A DNA stretch of 64,000 nucleotides from Gallionella sp. (GCA_028687335.1 JAQUAI010000008.1:1-64000); one strand, 5' to 3'; numbered from the stretch's first letter, positions 28,558 to 39,135 are shown. The notes: a model not told the origin generated them from the sequence alone. Made by a program: numbers and translations.

Positions 28558-29925
28558 TTACTTTAAGTTTTGTAGTTTGATTTCTTGCATTGGAATGCCC
28601 ATCAAACCAGTTGCGGCCATGCTCTTTTCTGATTTAAAGATCACCGCATCGTGTATCCAATGATGCTGTTCATGTTTTTCCGGAGTGCCATTGGCAATAG
28701 CAACTGTGATGCTGTAGTTGCCAGGAGGTAGCAATGGCATATAAAAAACAAAGTCGGCTTGAAGATGCTCCCCCTTTTTGCAATGTACGCAATCTTTATA
28801 AAAAGTGAGATAAGTGTTATCGCCAAACAGTTCTTGCCCTAAACGATTTTTTACGTAAAAACCAATTATAGGGGCATTAAGATCTTGAGCAGCTTGGATC
28901 ATTATTCTCAAAATAACCTTTTCGCCGCCAACAATCCAAGCAAGCGCATGTGCATTTTCATCTAAAAGGCGAACATCGATGATTTGTGCGCCGCCCTTGC
29001 CAAAGGATGCCGCGTCAGGATCGAATTTGAAAATTTGTAAGTCGTTACGTAATTCGCTGGTATTAATGAATTCTAGCCGCTGATCTTTAACATGTGTGTT
29101 TGCAGCGGGTTGTTGTTTGAGCTCTTTGAGCTTGGTTGTGCTGCTGCTACCTTGCTGCGCTTCGTAGAACGCCTCCAAATACAATTCGCATACATCTTTG
29201 GGTGTTCCTTCTTGGATCACCTGACCTTTTTCGAGCCACACCGCGTAAGTGCACATACTTTTTATGCTGGCAGTGTCATGGCTCACAAATAATACGGTTC
29301 CGGTTTTCATGAAGTCACGCAAAAAGCGCATGCATTTTTGGCTGAAAAAAGCATCTCCAACCGCCAGTGCCTCGTCAATAATTAAAATATCCGCATCCAC
29401 ATGCGCAATTACTGCAAAAGCCAGACGCACCATCATTCCACTGGAATATGTTTTGACTGGTTGCTCAATAAAATCGCCTATGTCGGCAAAGGCTGCAATA
29501 TTATCGAAGCGCGCATCAATTTGTTCGTTACTTAAGCCAAGTACCGACGCATTCATATATACGTTTTCACGCCCGGTGAATTCTGGATTGAAGCCTGACC
29601 CAAGCTCTAGCAATGCCGCAATGCGGCCATTGGTTTGAATGCTGCCGCCTGTGGGATGTAGTGTGCCGCAAATCATTTGCAGTAAGGTGGACTTGCCTGA
29701 GCCATTACGTCCAATGATGCCAACCGTTTCGCCTTTCTTAATTTCAAACGAAATATCTTTTAGCGCCCAGAATTCTCTAAAATATTGCTTAGATGTTTTT
29801 CCAACAATGCGTCGTAAGCGAGGGTAAACAGATTGTTTAAGCCGATCTTGCGGTTTGTCGTAGACGTGGTAGCACTTTGAAAGGTTGCTAACTTTGATCG
29901 CTATATCGTTAGAGCACATCAGCAA
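28558..29925 (-). CDS. wzt: Polysaccharide ABC transporter ATP-binding protein with C-terminal Wzt_C-type domain
   Basis: GIIGRNGSGKSTLLQMICGTLHPTGG, YSSGMMVRLAFAV, ILIIDEALAVGDAFFSQKC; ~180-residue C-terminal extension. Confidence 0.93.
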   Translation of the reverse strand: MLMCSNDIAIKVSNLSKCYHVYDKPQDRLKQSVYPRLRRIVGKTSKQYFREFWALKDISFEIKKGETVGIIGRNGSGKSTLLQMICGTLHPTGGSIQTNGRIAALLELGSGFNPEFTGRENVYMNASVLGLSNEQIDARFDNIAAFADIGDFIEQPVKTYSSGMMVRLAFAVIAHVDADILIIDEALAVGDAFFSQKCMRFLRDFMKTGTVLFVSHDTASIKSMCTYAVWLEKGQVIQEGTPKDVCELYLEAFYEAQQGSSSTTKLKELKQQPAANTHVKDQRLEFINTSELRNDLQIFKFDPDAASFGKGGAQIIDVRLLDENAHALAWIVGGEKVILRIMIQAAQDLNAPIIGFYVKNRLGQELFGDNTYLTFYKDCVHCKKGEHLQADFVFYMPLLPPGNYSITVAIANGTPEKHEQHHWIHDAVIFKSEKSMAATGLMGIPMQEIKLQNLK

Positions 29926-30739
29926 ACCCTTTTCTGGTTTTTTGAAACCACCAATAACCAGCCCATGCTACTGTCACGCTGACAACAGCGTAGATTCCTA
30001 AGCCTGTCCAATCGGGCATTTTGCCAAAAATCATAACTGCACGACTTTGCTCAATTACAAAAGTGAGAGGATTGAGCATGAGCCATATTTGAAATTTTTC
30101 TGGCAGCGAGGAGATGGGATAAAACACCGGCGAAACAAACATGAGGACGGTGGTAAAAATACCGATGGTTTGTCCGACATCGCGAACGAATACGCCGACA
30201 GAAGCTAAAAACCAAGCTACTCCGAGTGTTGCAAACAGCAGGGGTAGTATCACGAGTGGAAAGAGTATCGCGGTCCACGCCAAAGTGCCGTTGATAAGCA
30301 GAATGGCTGCCAACAACACGACTAAGCTAATAAGTGAGTGAAACAGCGCTGCTCCCATACCAATGACTGGCAAAATTTCGAGCGGGAAGATCACCTTTTT
30401 GACATAGTTAACATTTGACAAAATAAGTCCCGGCGCACGATTGGTCATTTCTGCGAATAAGCCATATACGATCATGCCAATGAATAAAACGATGGCGAAG
30501 TTGGTTTGACTTTCATCGCCAATTCCCCATTTCGCCTTGAATACCACGCTGAACACAAAGGTGTACACCACCAGCATCAGGATGGGGTTGAAGAATGACC
30601 ATGCCAAACCCATAACTGAACCGCGATACCGTCCAACGACTTCGCGTCGAGTCATTTGCTTAATCAGGTCGCGGTGTTGCCAAAGGCTTCTTGCTAATGA
30701 TTTAAGCGATGATGAATGGTTTGCGTGGGGATTAATCAT
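29909..30739 (-). CDS. wzm: Polysaccharide ABC transporter permease
   Basis: LIKQMTRREVVGRYRGSVMGLAWSFFNPILMLVVYTFVFSVVFK; multi-TM. Confidence 0.94.
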   Translation of the reverse strand: MINPHANHSSSLKSLARSLWQHRDLIKQMTRREVVGRYRGSVMGLAWSFFNPILMLVVYTFVFSVVFKAKWGIGDESQTNFAIVLFIGMIVYGLFAEMTNRAPGLILSNVNYVKKVIFPLEILPVIGMGAALFHSLISLVVLLAAILLINGTLAWTAILFPLVILPLLFATLGVAWFLASVGVFVRDVGQTIGIFTTVLMFVSPVFYPISSLPEKFQIWLMLNPLTFVIEQSRAVMIFGKMPDWTGLGIYAVVSVTVAWAGYWWFQKTRKGFADVL

Positions 30740-30998
30740 TCAATAGATGCCTCGTTGCAAATCTGCCTTGCACAGCACTCACTAACTTACCCTGCGCTTG
30801 TTTGATCTGGTAATGCAACCCGCACAGTACATGGCGGGCCGACTTGGAGCGGTTATCTTGAATGAAGTGGAAGGTGATACCGGTCAGTTCGGCAAATCGC
30901 TTGGCGTTAAAACTTTTGCAAAAGAAGCCACGTGTAGCACCAAACATTTTAGGTGCGACAACGGGGGAGGAGGGGATGTCGGTTGGGATAGTGTTCAT
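30732..30998 (-). pseudogene. rmlC: Truncated dTDP-4-dehydrorhamnose 3,5-epimerase (rmlC/rfbC) fragment
   Basis: 88 aa MNTIPTDIPSSPVVAPKMFGATRGFFCKSFN...FIQDNRSKSARHVLCGLHYQIKQAQGKLVSAVQG, then unrelated RFATRHLLND and stop; normal family length is ~180 aa; GVLRGLHYQ core changed to HVLCGLHYQ. Confidence 0.88.
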
Positions 30999-31001
30999 TT
31001 C

Positions 31002-31067
31002 TTAGCTCTTTTCTTGTAGCAGGCGTTGCAGGTATTGGCAGTAGCCGTTTTTTGGCGATGGTGCGAT
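31002..31067 (-). pseudogene. rmlA: C-terminal remnant of rmlA (glucose-1-phosphate thymidylyltransferase)
   Basis: Manual minus-strand translation ...FIAPSPKNGYCQYLQRLLQEKS*, resembling the RmlA C-terminus (KNGYGxYL); sits directly before the rmlC fragment as in rmlAC operons; preceded in frame by a stop. Confidence 0.68.
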
Positions 31068-31209
31068 GAACTATTTGAGTTGGTCGGTGTTATGTAACGG
31101 TGTCCGATGACTTTTACATGGAGTCACCCCTCTACAAAGGCTGCGGATTCTACACAGGATGGCATTCGAAAAGAATAGACCGAAATGCATAGACCTACCG
31201 AGCAAATCT

Positions 31210-32097
31210 TCAACTTGGTAAATCTGATACTGCAATTTTGAAATTGCTCGGCTCAAAGTGAAATTCCACCATAGCAGCGGTGTAATCAAAGACCATATCT
31301 GTCTGCATCCTTTCTGCCATTGCAAAAGAGAGTTTGCGAAAACGCGGCAAGATTCGGACACAAATAACTGCGCCATAAAACAATGGCGCAGGAATCTTGA
31401 CGAACCTTACCGACTTACCCAATGCATGAAACACACGCACAACCATTTCCCTATAGTTAAGCTGCTCCGCGCCAGAAAGGTTGTAGGCGCAGTTACTGAC
31501 CCGTTTAGTTGTTAATGCATTCACACACGCGGCAGCAACATCATTGACATGCACGGGCTGCCGCAATCCTTGAGCCTCCCCCAGCAGAGGAAAAAAACCA
31601 AAACGGCGAATAAATCTGGCTATCTCGCAAATATTGCGGTCTTTGCCATTTCCATAAATAAGGGTGGGACGAAGGATTACCCACTCAATTTCATGTTCTG
31701 TTGCCCATAAAATTAGGCTTTGCTCACCCTCAGCAAGTTTTTTCACCACCTCCTGCTCAAGGTCACTGGAAGAGTTTTGTTTGGTAAACACACTGGTCGA
31801 GCCAAGAACAACAATACGTTTTATCCCATGAGCTAACAGTAATGGGAAGTGTTGTTGCAATACCCATATTGGAGCCAGGCATATCCAGTTGGAAATTGGA
31901 TCGAGCGAACTCCTCACCGTTTCCGAATTCAACTGACGAAACTCAATGTTCTCTTTGTTTACTCGACTAAAACAAGACTGTCTTGTGTAGGCAAGCACAC
32001 GATAGCCCGCACCAGCAAGCAATGGCATAACGCTTTCTCCCACCATGCTTGTTGCACCCAATACGCCTACCGCTCTCTCAGCCACGGCGTATCCCAA
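31210..32097 (-). CDS. NAD-dependent epimerase/dehydratase (SDR)
   Basis: VGVLGATSMVGESVMPLLAGAGYRVLAYTRQ; VVLGSTSVFTKQ; ILRPTLIYGNGKD. Confidence 0.82.
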   Translation of the reverse strand: MGYAVAERAVGVLGATSMVGESVMPLLAGAGYRVLAYTRQSCFSRVNKENIEFRQLNSETVRSSLDPISNWICLAPIWVLQQHFPLLLAHGIKRIVVLGSTSVFTKQNSSSDLEQEVVKKLAEGEQSLILWATEHEIEWVILRPTLIYGNGKDRNICEIARFIRRFGFFPLLGEAQGLRQPVHVNDVAAACVNALTTKRVSNCAYNLSGAEQLNYREMVVRVFHALGKSVRFVKIPAPLFYGAVICVRILPRFRKLSFAMAERMQTDMVFDYTAAMVEFHFEPSNFKIAVSDLPS

Positions 32098-33049
32098 ACC
32101 ATCGCAAAACGTAATTTGTGGCGTAATAAACCACTACGGCTCCGAATCTCAGCCATACGCCAAGTGTAACCAACCACATCAATAAACCCGGATACTGGTG
32201 CCGAAAAAACTTTTTGTAAAAGCGCATCATGCCCTTGTGCTTGTGCCACTCAACAAAAAATGGACGCGATTTACTGCAATGCCCTTTGTGATGCTCCATG
32301 CGCGCACTGGGTACAAACAAAATAGACCAGCCGCTCTGACGAAATCGCATACACCAATCCAAGTCTTCGCAATGCATGAAATACGCTTCATCAAACAAAC
32401 CAACCTCTGTAAGTGCTTTGCGATGGGTCAACATGCACGCCCCAGAAATGGCCTCTACTTCAATGGGCTCTGCTGGCAAAGGCTGCTTATGGAGCGAGAA
32501 ATCCGAAAATAGCTTCGGATAGCGCGCGCTAAGCGCACCAAGCCGAAATGTTCGAACCAGTGAGCGCCAAGGTGTTGGGACGGCTCGCCGCGCCCCCACT
32601 TGTTCGCTACCATCGGGATTGACCAATAGCCCACCAACCATTCCCACATCGGCTCGCCCATGCATTGCTTGCAGCATAAGCGACAGGGCATCCGGCTCGA
32701 GCATACAGTCTGGATTCAAAAATAAAATGTGCTCGCCACTTGCCTGTCTCGCACCTTGATTACAAGCCTTACCAAAACCGAGATTAACTTGGTTTTTAAT
32801 CACTGTAATCAATGGATTGGCCTGTAATAAGGCGGCAATGCTGCCGTCATGCGAAGCGTTATCGACCACAATAACCTGCTCCGCTTGGGATGCCGCTCGC
32901 GCCACCGACTCCAACAAAATGTCGCCCGCATTGTAGTTAACCATCACAACTGAGACGTTATGCTTAACGCTCATTGCGCCGGAATGAGGCTCACTTATTT
33001 TCAATTTTTCCACTTCGCCTGGGCTACAGTTAGCTAGAATCTTTAACAT
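32078..33049 (-). CDS. Glycosyltransferase family 2 (WbbL/rhamnosyltransferase-like)
   Basis: VSVVMVNYNAGDILLESVARA, IVVDNASHDGS, NLGFGKACNQGARQASGEHILFLNPDC; likely start may be internal (MSVKHN at 32974). Confidence 0.88.
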   Translation of the reverse strand: MLKILANCSPGEVEKLKISEPHSGAMSVKHNVSVVMVNYNAGDILLESVARAASQAEQVIVVDNASHDGSIAALLQANPLITVIKNQVNLGFGKACNQGARQASGEHILFLNPDCMLEPDALSLMLQAMHGRADVGMVGGLLVNPDGSEQVGARRAVPTPWRSLVRTFRLGALSARYPKLFSDFSLHKQPLPAEPIEVEAISGACMLTHRKALTEVGLFDEAYFMHCEDLDWCMRFRQSGWSILFVPSARMEHHKGHCSKSRPFFVEWHKHKGMMRFYKKFFRHQYPGLLMWLVTLGVWLRFGAVVVYYATNYVLRWFGIRRG

Positions 33050-33052
33050 GAT

Positions 33053-34264
33053 TTAAAGACGTACTCTTGCTATAACTTCGCTAACCGTTGCGACCGTTTG
33101 ATGTATTGCATTTTCCCCAAGCGTTGGATGGACCAGAAACATCAAGCTGGTTTCCCCCAGTTTTTTTGCCGCCATCAACCTTTTTTCTGGGCGAGAAACT
33201 GTGCCGTCGAAGGCCCTCTCCAAATATATCTCGCCGCATGAGCCGCTATAGCAAGGCACGCCCATCGCGTTAATTTCTTGCATGATGCGATCACGAGTCC
33301 AGTCGGGTTGAAGCTTTTCAGGTTCGATGAACACATAATATTTGTAATAGGCATGGCCAATTTCTACCGAGGGCTGAGTAACCCGCAGGCCGTCTATTTT
33401 GGCAAACCCTTCGGAAAGCAAGGCTGCATTACTGCGCCTACGTGATACCCACTCCGGTAGTTTTCGCAATTGAATGCGGCCTATCGCTGCCTGCATCTCC
33501 GTCATGCGCCAGTTCGTGCCAAAGGTCTCATGTATCCATCTAAAACCGTGGGGGTGCTGATGATGATAGATCGCGTCAAAACTTTTCCCATGATCTTTAT
33601 ACGCCCAAGCCTTTTCCCACAATGCATCATCATTTGTCACCAGCAGTCCGCCTTCGCCGCCAGTGGAAATAATCTTGTCCTGACAAAACGAAAAAGCTGC
33701 CGCATGACCAAATGAGCCAACCGGCTTACCGCGGTAAGTTGCTCCATGCGCTTGCGCGCAGTCCTCAATGACTTTAATTCCACGTTCGTCGGCAAAGGTC
33801 ATGATGGCATCCATATCACAGGGCCAGCCTGCCAAATGCACAGGAATGATTGCCTTGGTACGCGATGTCGTCAGCCGTTTAATTTCCTCGATAGTAATGT
33901 TTTGAGTTACAGGGTCAACATCCGCCATAACCGGCGTTGCACCGCGCATCACTGCTGCACTGGCAGAGGCAATAAAGGTTCGGCTGGTGGTAATGACTTC
34001 GTCGCCCGCCCCAATACCCAATGCATACAATGCCAACTCTAATGCTACTGTTCCATTGGCAAGGGCAATACCATGACGAACCCCAACATACGCAGCGTAT
34101 TCGGTTTCAAACAATCGCGCCTGCTCTCCCGTCCAATAGTTCACCTTACCGGAATGCAACACAGCGGCAACCGCAGCCACTTCATCCTCATCGTAATGAG
34201 GCCACATGGGAAACATTGCAGCCACCTCGGCGGCAGCCAGATTTAAGCTATTCATCTTTATCAT
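33053..34264 (-). CDS. DegT/DnrJ/EryC1/StrS-family PLP sugar aminotransferase
   Basis: IALANGTVALELALYALGIGAGDEVITTSRTFIASASAAV, VIEDCAQAHGATYRGKPVGSFGHAAAFSFCQDKIISTGGEGG. Confidence 0.94.
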   Translation of the reverse strand: MIKMNSLNLAAAEVAAMFPMWPHYDEDEVAAVAAVLHSGKVNYWTGEQARLFETEYAAYVGVRHGIALANGTVALELALYALGIGAGDEVITTSRTFIASASAAVMRGATPVMADVDPVTQNITIEEIKRLTTSRTKAIIPVHLAGWPCDMDAIMTFADERGIKVIEDCAQAHGATYRGKPVGSFGHAAAFSFCQDKIISTGGEGGLLVTNDDALWEKAWAYKDHGKSFDAIYHHQHPHGFRWIHETFGTNWRMTEMQAAIGRIQLRKLPEWVSRRRSNAALLSEGFAKIDGLRVTQPSVEIGHAYYKYYVFIEPEKLQPDWTRDRIMQEINAMGVPCYSGSCGEIYLERAFDGTVSRPEKRLMAAKKLGETSLMFLVHPTLGENAIHQTVATVSEVIARVRL

Positions 34265-34923
34265 CCAATAGGTTTTGCAGGTGTCCCTACCACGGTCATG
34301 CCGTCCGGCACATTAGTCAGCACCGTTGAGCCGGCTCCCACCATGACATTTTTTCCAATACTCAGGTTGGGACAGATCACTGAGCCTGCCCCAATCACAC
34401 ACTGATCACCAATATTTATTCCACCGCACAAAGTTACCCCCGGAGCCACATGAACGCTGTCGCCGATAATACAATCGTGATCAATCAAAGCGCCCGTATT
34501 GATAATGACGTTTTGACCAATGCAAGCATCCGAGTTAATTATCGCGCCCGCCATCACAACCGAGCCCGCGCCAATGACCGCACCACGTGCAATTTGCGCC
34601 GATGGATGAACCAATGCTTGGCAGAGTGTCGCCCCGCGTGCAGACAACCATGTTGCAACTTCAGCACGAATTCGATTATTACCTATCGCCACAACGACGG
34701 AGCGGCCGGAAAGTAACTCAGACGCGCCCAATAATGCCTCTCTACCTCCCAGAACGGGATAGCCATAAACGCAATTTCCCTGCAAGGCAGCATTATCATC
34801 CGCGACCCATTTAACCATGTGCGTACCGCCTTTTTCGACCAGATCGATGACGACCTTGGCATGCCCGCTCGCGCCGAATATCAGCAAAGGTTCTTTGGCC
34901 AAATGCCCGTTATCGGTTGTCAT
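34261..34923 (-). CDS. PglD/NeuD-like sugar N-acetyltransferase (left-handed beta-helix)
   Basis: LLIFGASGHAKVVIDLVEKGG, hexapeptide repeats GAGSVVMAGAIINSDACIGQNVIINTGALIDHDCIIGDSVHVAPG. Confidence 0.92.
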   Translation of the reverse strand: MTTDNGHLAKEPLLIFGASGHAKVVIDLVEKGGTHMVKWVADDNAALQGNCVYGYPVLGGREALLGASELLSGRSVVVAIGNNRIRAEVATWLSARGATLCQALVHPSAQIARGAVIGAGSVVMAGAIINSDACIGQNVIINTGALIDHDCIIGDSVHVAPGVTLCGGINIGDQCVIGAGSVICPNLSIGKNVMVGAGSTVLTNVPDGMTVVGTPAKPIG

Positions 34924-34926
34924 CCG

Positions 34927-35529
34927 TTACTCCCCTTCTCCTCGGCATCCCTTGAATTTTTCCATTGTCACATGCCCCGTCTGGCTCACACCTTCGGAAC
35001 GCAGCACCTTCAATCCGGTCAACCATAGTATCTTCACATCCAGCCAAAACGAATAGTGATCCACATACCAGATGTCATATTTGAATTTGTCTTCCCAGCT
35101 AATGGCATTGCGACCATTCACTTGCGCCCATCCGGTAATACCGGGTTTAACATCGTGGCGCCGTGCCTGCGCGGCACTGTACAACGGCAAATATTCCATC
35201 AGCAAGGGGCGCGGCCCTACTAGGCTTAACTCGCCTTTCAATACGTTGAACAACTGTGGCAACTCATCCAGACTGAAACGCCGCATGAGTTTTCCGAAAC
35301 CAGTCAGTCGCTCAGCATCCGGCAACAATTCGCCGGCCGGATCGCGCCGGTCGGACATCGTTCTGAATTTGTAGATGCGAAAGGGACAACCGTGCAACCC
35401 CGGGCGGATTTGCGCAAAGACGATGGGGCTACCCATGTAGATCCGCACCAGCACAGCGATCCCGCCGATCAACGGCGAGAGCAGCAGCAGCAGAGACACT
35501 GCGACGATCAAATCGAGGAGACGTTTCAT
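34927..35529 (-). CDS. PglC-like bacterial sugar transferase (initiating phosphoglycosyltransferase)
   Basis: [82 protein letters not shown]. Confidence 0.95.
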   Translation of the reverse strand: MKRLLDLIVAVSLLLLLSPLIGGIAVLVRIYMGSPIVFAQIRPGLHGCPFRIYKFRTMSDRRDPAGELLPDAERLTGFGKLMRRFSLDELPQLFNVLKGELSLVGPRPLLMEYLPLYSAAQARRHDVKPGITGWAQVNGRNAISWEDKFKYDIWYVDHYSFWLDVKILWLTGLKVLRSEGVSQTGHVTMEKFKGCRGEGE

Positions 35530-36671
35530 TGTATCTCTCGATAGAACGCCAACCACGCGCATGCAAGGGCGGGACTCGCAAAGTCCGACACAGCTCTAGC
35601 GCGTGCCTGCTGCCCCATCGTCGTGATCCGCTCAGGCGATGCCGTAAATGTCGACATGCAAGCGTGTATCGCGGCGATATCACCCGGGGGATGTAGTAAC
35701 CCAGTCTTTCCGTCATCTATCGCATCGCTGATGCCATATATCCGAGAACCGATTGCCGGCAATCCCGCCGCCGCCGCTTCGATGATCACGCTGCCGAAAC
35801 CTTCTCTATAACTCGGCAAACAAAAGACATCCGCCGCTGCCATATAGGCTTCAGGTCGGTCGGTATATCCAACAAAGCGAATTTTGTTGGCATGTTCGCC
35901 AGCCAACTCTTGCATAGCCAAAGCCATCTTTCCCTCATCTGGGCCAACAACCAGAAGGTACGCATTCGGGTAATCATATGCAACCAGCCGAAATGCAGCA
36001 GCAATATCAAGTACTCCTTTATCTAAATTAAGCCGGCCAAGAAACAAAAACACTATTGCTTCATGAGGAAGCCGTAAATCTCGTCTGACCTCCCCTCTCA
36101 CTTTGGCGTTTGGATAAAATCTATTAACATCAACCCCCGAAATCGAGCCACTAGCCAATACAGCAGACTTTTCTACTGACACTACGCGTTCCGCCAGTAA
36201 AAACTGTAGCTGGGAACGGCTATCCACCAAAATATGGGTCGCAGAATAGGCAATCACTCGATCCATTGACTTCAGTAACCATCGTCCCAATCCCCCACGA
36301 GTTACCCACACTTGCCCTGTAAACGTATGAATTCTGGTTTTCACTCCTGCCAGATAACTTGACAACATTGCCAGCAAACCAGCCTTCGGGGTAATGGAAT
36401 GAACAACATCAAACTTGTATCGTCTCATCATCCAGATGAGCTTCCAAAGCGCAATCAAGTCCCCTTGCAATGATATTGCGCGCCTTATTTCCACAGGCAG
36501 AACCGTCAGATACTGTCGTATTGGTAGAGCAATATCTTGCGCTGTTCCATTACACGCAACAAATATCTTGAAATCTTTTGCCAGCAGTTTTATCGGCTCC
36601 TGCAAGAAAGCATTAATTGTTATCGGAGCGGAGACAACGAAACAGAGAGTGGGGCGCATATCAGCCTGCAT
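35526..36671 (-). CDS. Glycosyltransferase family 4 (PglA-like)
   Basis: [81 protein letters not shown]. Confidence 0.9.
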   Translation of the reverse strand: MQADMRPTLCFVVSAPITINAFLQEPIKLLAKDFKIFVACNGTAQDIALPIRQYLTVLPVEIRRAISLQGDLIALWKLIWMMRRYKFDVVHSITPKAGLLAMLSSYLAGVKTRIHTFTGQVWVTRGGLGRWLLKSMDRVIAYSATHILVDSRSQLQFLLAERVVSVEKSAVLASGSISGVDVNRFYPNAKVRGEVRRDLRLPHEAIVFLFLGRLNLDKGVLDIAAAFRLVAYDYPNAYLLVVGPDEGKMALAMQELAGEHANKIRFVGYTDRPEAYMAAADVFCLPSYREGFGSVIIEAAAAGLPAIGSRIYGISDAIDDGKTGLLHPPGDIAAIHACMSTFTASPERITTMGQQARARAVSDFASPALACAWLAFYREIQ

Positions 36672-37493
36672 TTAACCCACTCTAAATAAATATCGCATCG
36701 AATATATCGCCAATCGCTTGAAATACTTAGCAACAGAAAATAGCACAATGGTTAACAGGATAAGCATACCAATTCGACCTCGCCTATAGTGCGTAAAGAA
36801 ATTATCCAATTCGGCCAACTCCATTCGCCATATGTTCGCACTCAATCCTCCCGCCCCATAAGCCGCCTTGTGTATAAAGGCCAACGACAGTTCTATACGA
36901 GCAATCTTTAACTTCTCAAACGCTATTAGCTGCCAAAGATAAACATCCTCTGCATAGCGCTTTCCATCAGGAAACCTAAAGGGTATATCTCTTTTCACCA
37001 CCACCGTCGGTGTCGAAAAAGCATTTCTAAAAAGCAATGATCTACTGCTGATCATTTTGGCGAAGACGCTATTTGGCAACATACCGAGTTCATCGTTCAC
37101 TCTGGCCAACGTGCATCGATGCCCGCATAAAGCCACCTCTGGATGACACTTTAGATAGTCGTATTGAATACAGAGTTTTTCTGGATGCCACGTATCATCT
37201 GCGTCTAAAAAGGCAACATATGGTTGAGAGGCTACAGCCCACCCCGCATTTCGGGCGGAAGCAGCCCCCATATTCTTATCGAGTAAAACGACTTTAATCA
37301 ACCTAGAATTTAAATTTTCGATTTCACGCAAAACCCCAAGCGTCTCGTCTCCACTAGCATCATCTACCAGTATTACCTCCATAGGTTTTACTGTCTGATA
37401 TAAAATTGAATCAATTGCGCGCGAGATGGTCTTGGAACAACGAAAACAGGGGATCACCACACTTACTGGCACGTAGTCACCATGCTTCGTCAT
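36672..37493 (-). CDS. Glycosyltransferase family 2
   Basis: VSVVIPCFRCSKTISRAIDSILYQT, LVDDASGDET, AFLDADDTWHPEKL. Confidence 0.88.
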   Translation of the reverse strand: MTKHGDYVPVSVVIPCFRCSKTISRAIDSILYQTVKPMEVILVDDASGDETLGVLREIENLNSRLIKVVLLDKNMGAASARNAGWAVASQPYVAFLDADDTWHPEKLCIQYDYLKCHPEVALCGHRCTLARVNDELGMLPNSVFAKMISSRSLLFRNAFSTPTVVVKRDIPFRFPDGKRYAEDVYLWQLIAFEKLKIARIELSLAFIHKAAYGAGGLSANIWRMELAELDNFFTHYRRGRIGMLILLTIVLFSVAKYFKRLAIYSMRYLFRVG

Positions 37494-38437
37494 GACCTAG
37501 TCCAATATTTGGGTAATCCCACAATGCGTCGTGCAAAATCAAGTGCTTTTCTCGCTGATTTTTCCCCAAGCATGCGCCACAGAACCAAACGCAAGTACAC
37601 CTTAGACAGCGCCATCATCCATTTGAAGCTAGGCATACGCTGTCCATGCATTAGTTGAGCTCGCCTGAAATCGCGCAACATTTCGATAGAGTTTGCGGGG
37701 GTACTGCTGATTCCGCCTAGGCGCATACCGGCTACGACAATACTCGGAATGAATACAGCTTCAGCTGACTTAAGTTCGCGTAACAGGAATTCATAATCCC
37801 CTCCAACTCGGAATGACTCATCAAATATTCCATTCCGTTCAAACAGACTGCGCCGATGCATTGTGCCTTGATGTGGTATGCACATGACCTGCATGAATTT
37901 TCCCTTGATTATTTCCCATGGATTGCCTACTGGATACAGACTCTCCCCAGCCTCGTTGATTAACATGACCTGCCCGTAAGCTACGCTAATTTCGGCAGGA
38001 ACTTTCACTAATTCAGCCGTCATTCGCTCTAAAACAAGATCGTTCCAAAAATAATCGTCAGCTCCAAGAAAACATATCCACTCACCTTTTGCATGCATCA
38101 GCGCCTTATTCCAAGCGTTGTAAATGCCATGATCGGGCTCTGAAATCCAATAGTTGATACTGTCGTTATTTTTCTTCAACAAATCGACCGTCCCATCTTT
38201 CGAGCCTCCATCAATAATTATTAGCTCTTTATTTGGGTATGACTGTTGGATAACGCTGTCGATGCAATGCTGTAAGGTGGTGACTCCATTAAAAACGGCA
38301 ACGATCACAGTCACCAAAGGGGTTGGAGAGGTGTTTGTCATATCATCATTTATGTGGTAAGGCGATGCAGTCATTTTGACGCGATTGTTACTGGCGCTAC
38401 CCTTCAATATATTTCGAAGATATCGAGCATAGTCCAA
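37490..38437 (-). CDS. Glycosyltransferase family 2 (WcaA-like)
   Basis: VTVIVAVFNGVTTLQHCIDSVIQQSYPNKELIIIDGGSKDGTVDLL, WISEPDHGIYNAWNKAL. Confidence 0.88.
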   Translation of the reverse strand: MDYARYLRNILKGSASNNRVKMTASPYHINDDMTNTSPTPLVTVIVAVFNGVTTLQHCIDSVIQQSYPNKELIIIDGGSKDGTVDLLKKNNDSINYWISEPDHGIYNAWNKALMHAKGEWICFLGADDYFWNDLVLERMTAELVKVPAEISVAYGQVMLINEAGESLYPVGNPWEIIKGKFMQVMCIPHQGTMHRRSLFERNGIFDESFRVGGDYEFLLRELKSAEAVFIPSIVVAGMRLGGISSTPANSIEMLRDFRRAQLMHGQRMPSFKWMMALSKVYLRLVLWRMLGEKSARKALDFARRIVGLPKYWTRS

Positions 38438-38466
38438 CTAATTGCTGTGGCAACCAAGATTCAAAT

Positions 38467-39135
38467 CTAGCTCAAGTGCTTAATTTTACTTATATCAAGC
38501 ATAAATTGACTATTGTCTCTGAGCCATTGAATATCCTCGTCCCACCATCGTAGCTGCTTCAAAAAATCAATTTCATCCAGCTCGAAACGATAACGAATAA
38601 CTTTTGCTGGCACGCCTCCCACTACAGCATATGCTGGTACATCTTTCGTTACTACAGCGCCCGCTCCAACGATGGCCCCGTCACCTATTGTGACCCCGTC
38701 AAGTATAATGGCCCGAGCACCGACCCACACATCATTGCCAATATTGATCTGCGCAAATTCCTCAAATATCGAATGATCTGAAAAGGTGATTTGTACTTGG
38801 CGTCGTGGAGAGTAAAAAATAGGATGCGATGATACAAAATCGCGAGTAGGGTGCGCACCTAGGCCTGCAATAACCTCGGGGCCAATGCACGAAAATTTAC
38901 CGATACGTACGTTTGCCAACTTTGTCGAATCCCCAACGTAACTGAAATCCCCAAGCACCACATTGGTCAATATTGCATAGTCATAAAGCGTGTTGTAGTT
39001 CCCGAATTCGCAATTCGCAACATAGGCAAGATATCCAAGCTTCAAACGCTTTCCTGAATACTTCCACTCTAAATACAACTTCACCAGAAGCCATCGCAAC
39101 CAAACAGTGATTGGATTCTTAAACAAACCCCTCAT
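38467..39135 (-). CDS. CatB-related O-acetyltransferase (left-handed beta-helix)
   Basis: [80 protein letters not shown]. Confidence 0.9.
   Translation of the reverse strand: MRGLFKNPITVWLRWLLVKLYLEWKYSGKRLKLGYLAYVANCEFGNYNTLYDYAILTNVVLGDFSYVGDSTKLANVRIGKFSCIGPEVIAGLGAHPTRDFVSSHPIFYSPRRQVQITFSDHSIFEEFAQINIGNDVWVGARAIILDGVTIGDGAIVGAGAVVTKDVPAYAVVGGVPAKVIRYRFELDEIDFLKQLRWWDEDIQWLRDNSQFMLDISKIKHLS

Noticed and set aside
30732-30998. Functional second RmlC epimerase
   Set aside because: Half the normal length, altered catalytic core motif and an unrelated tail; treated as a pseudogene
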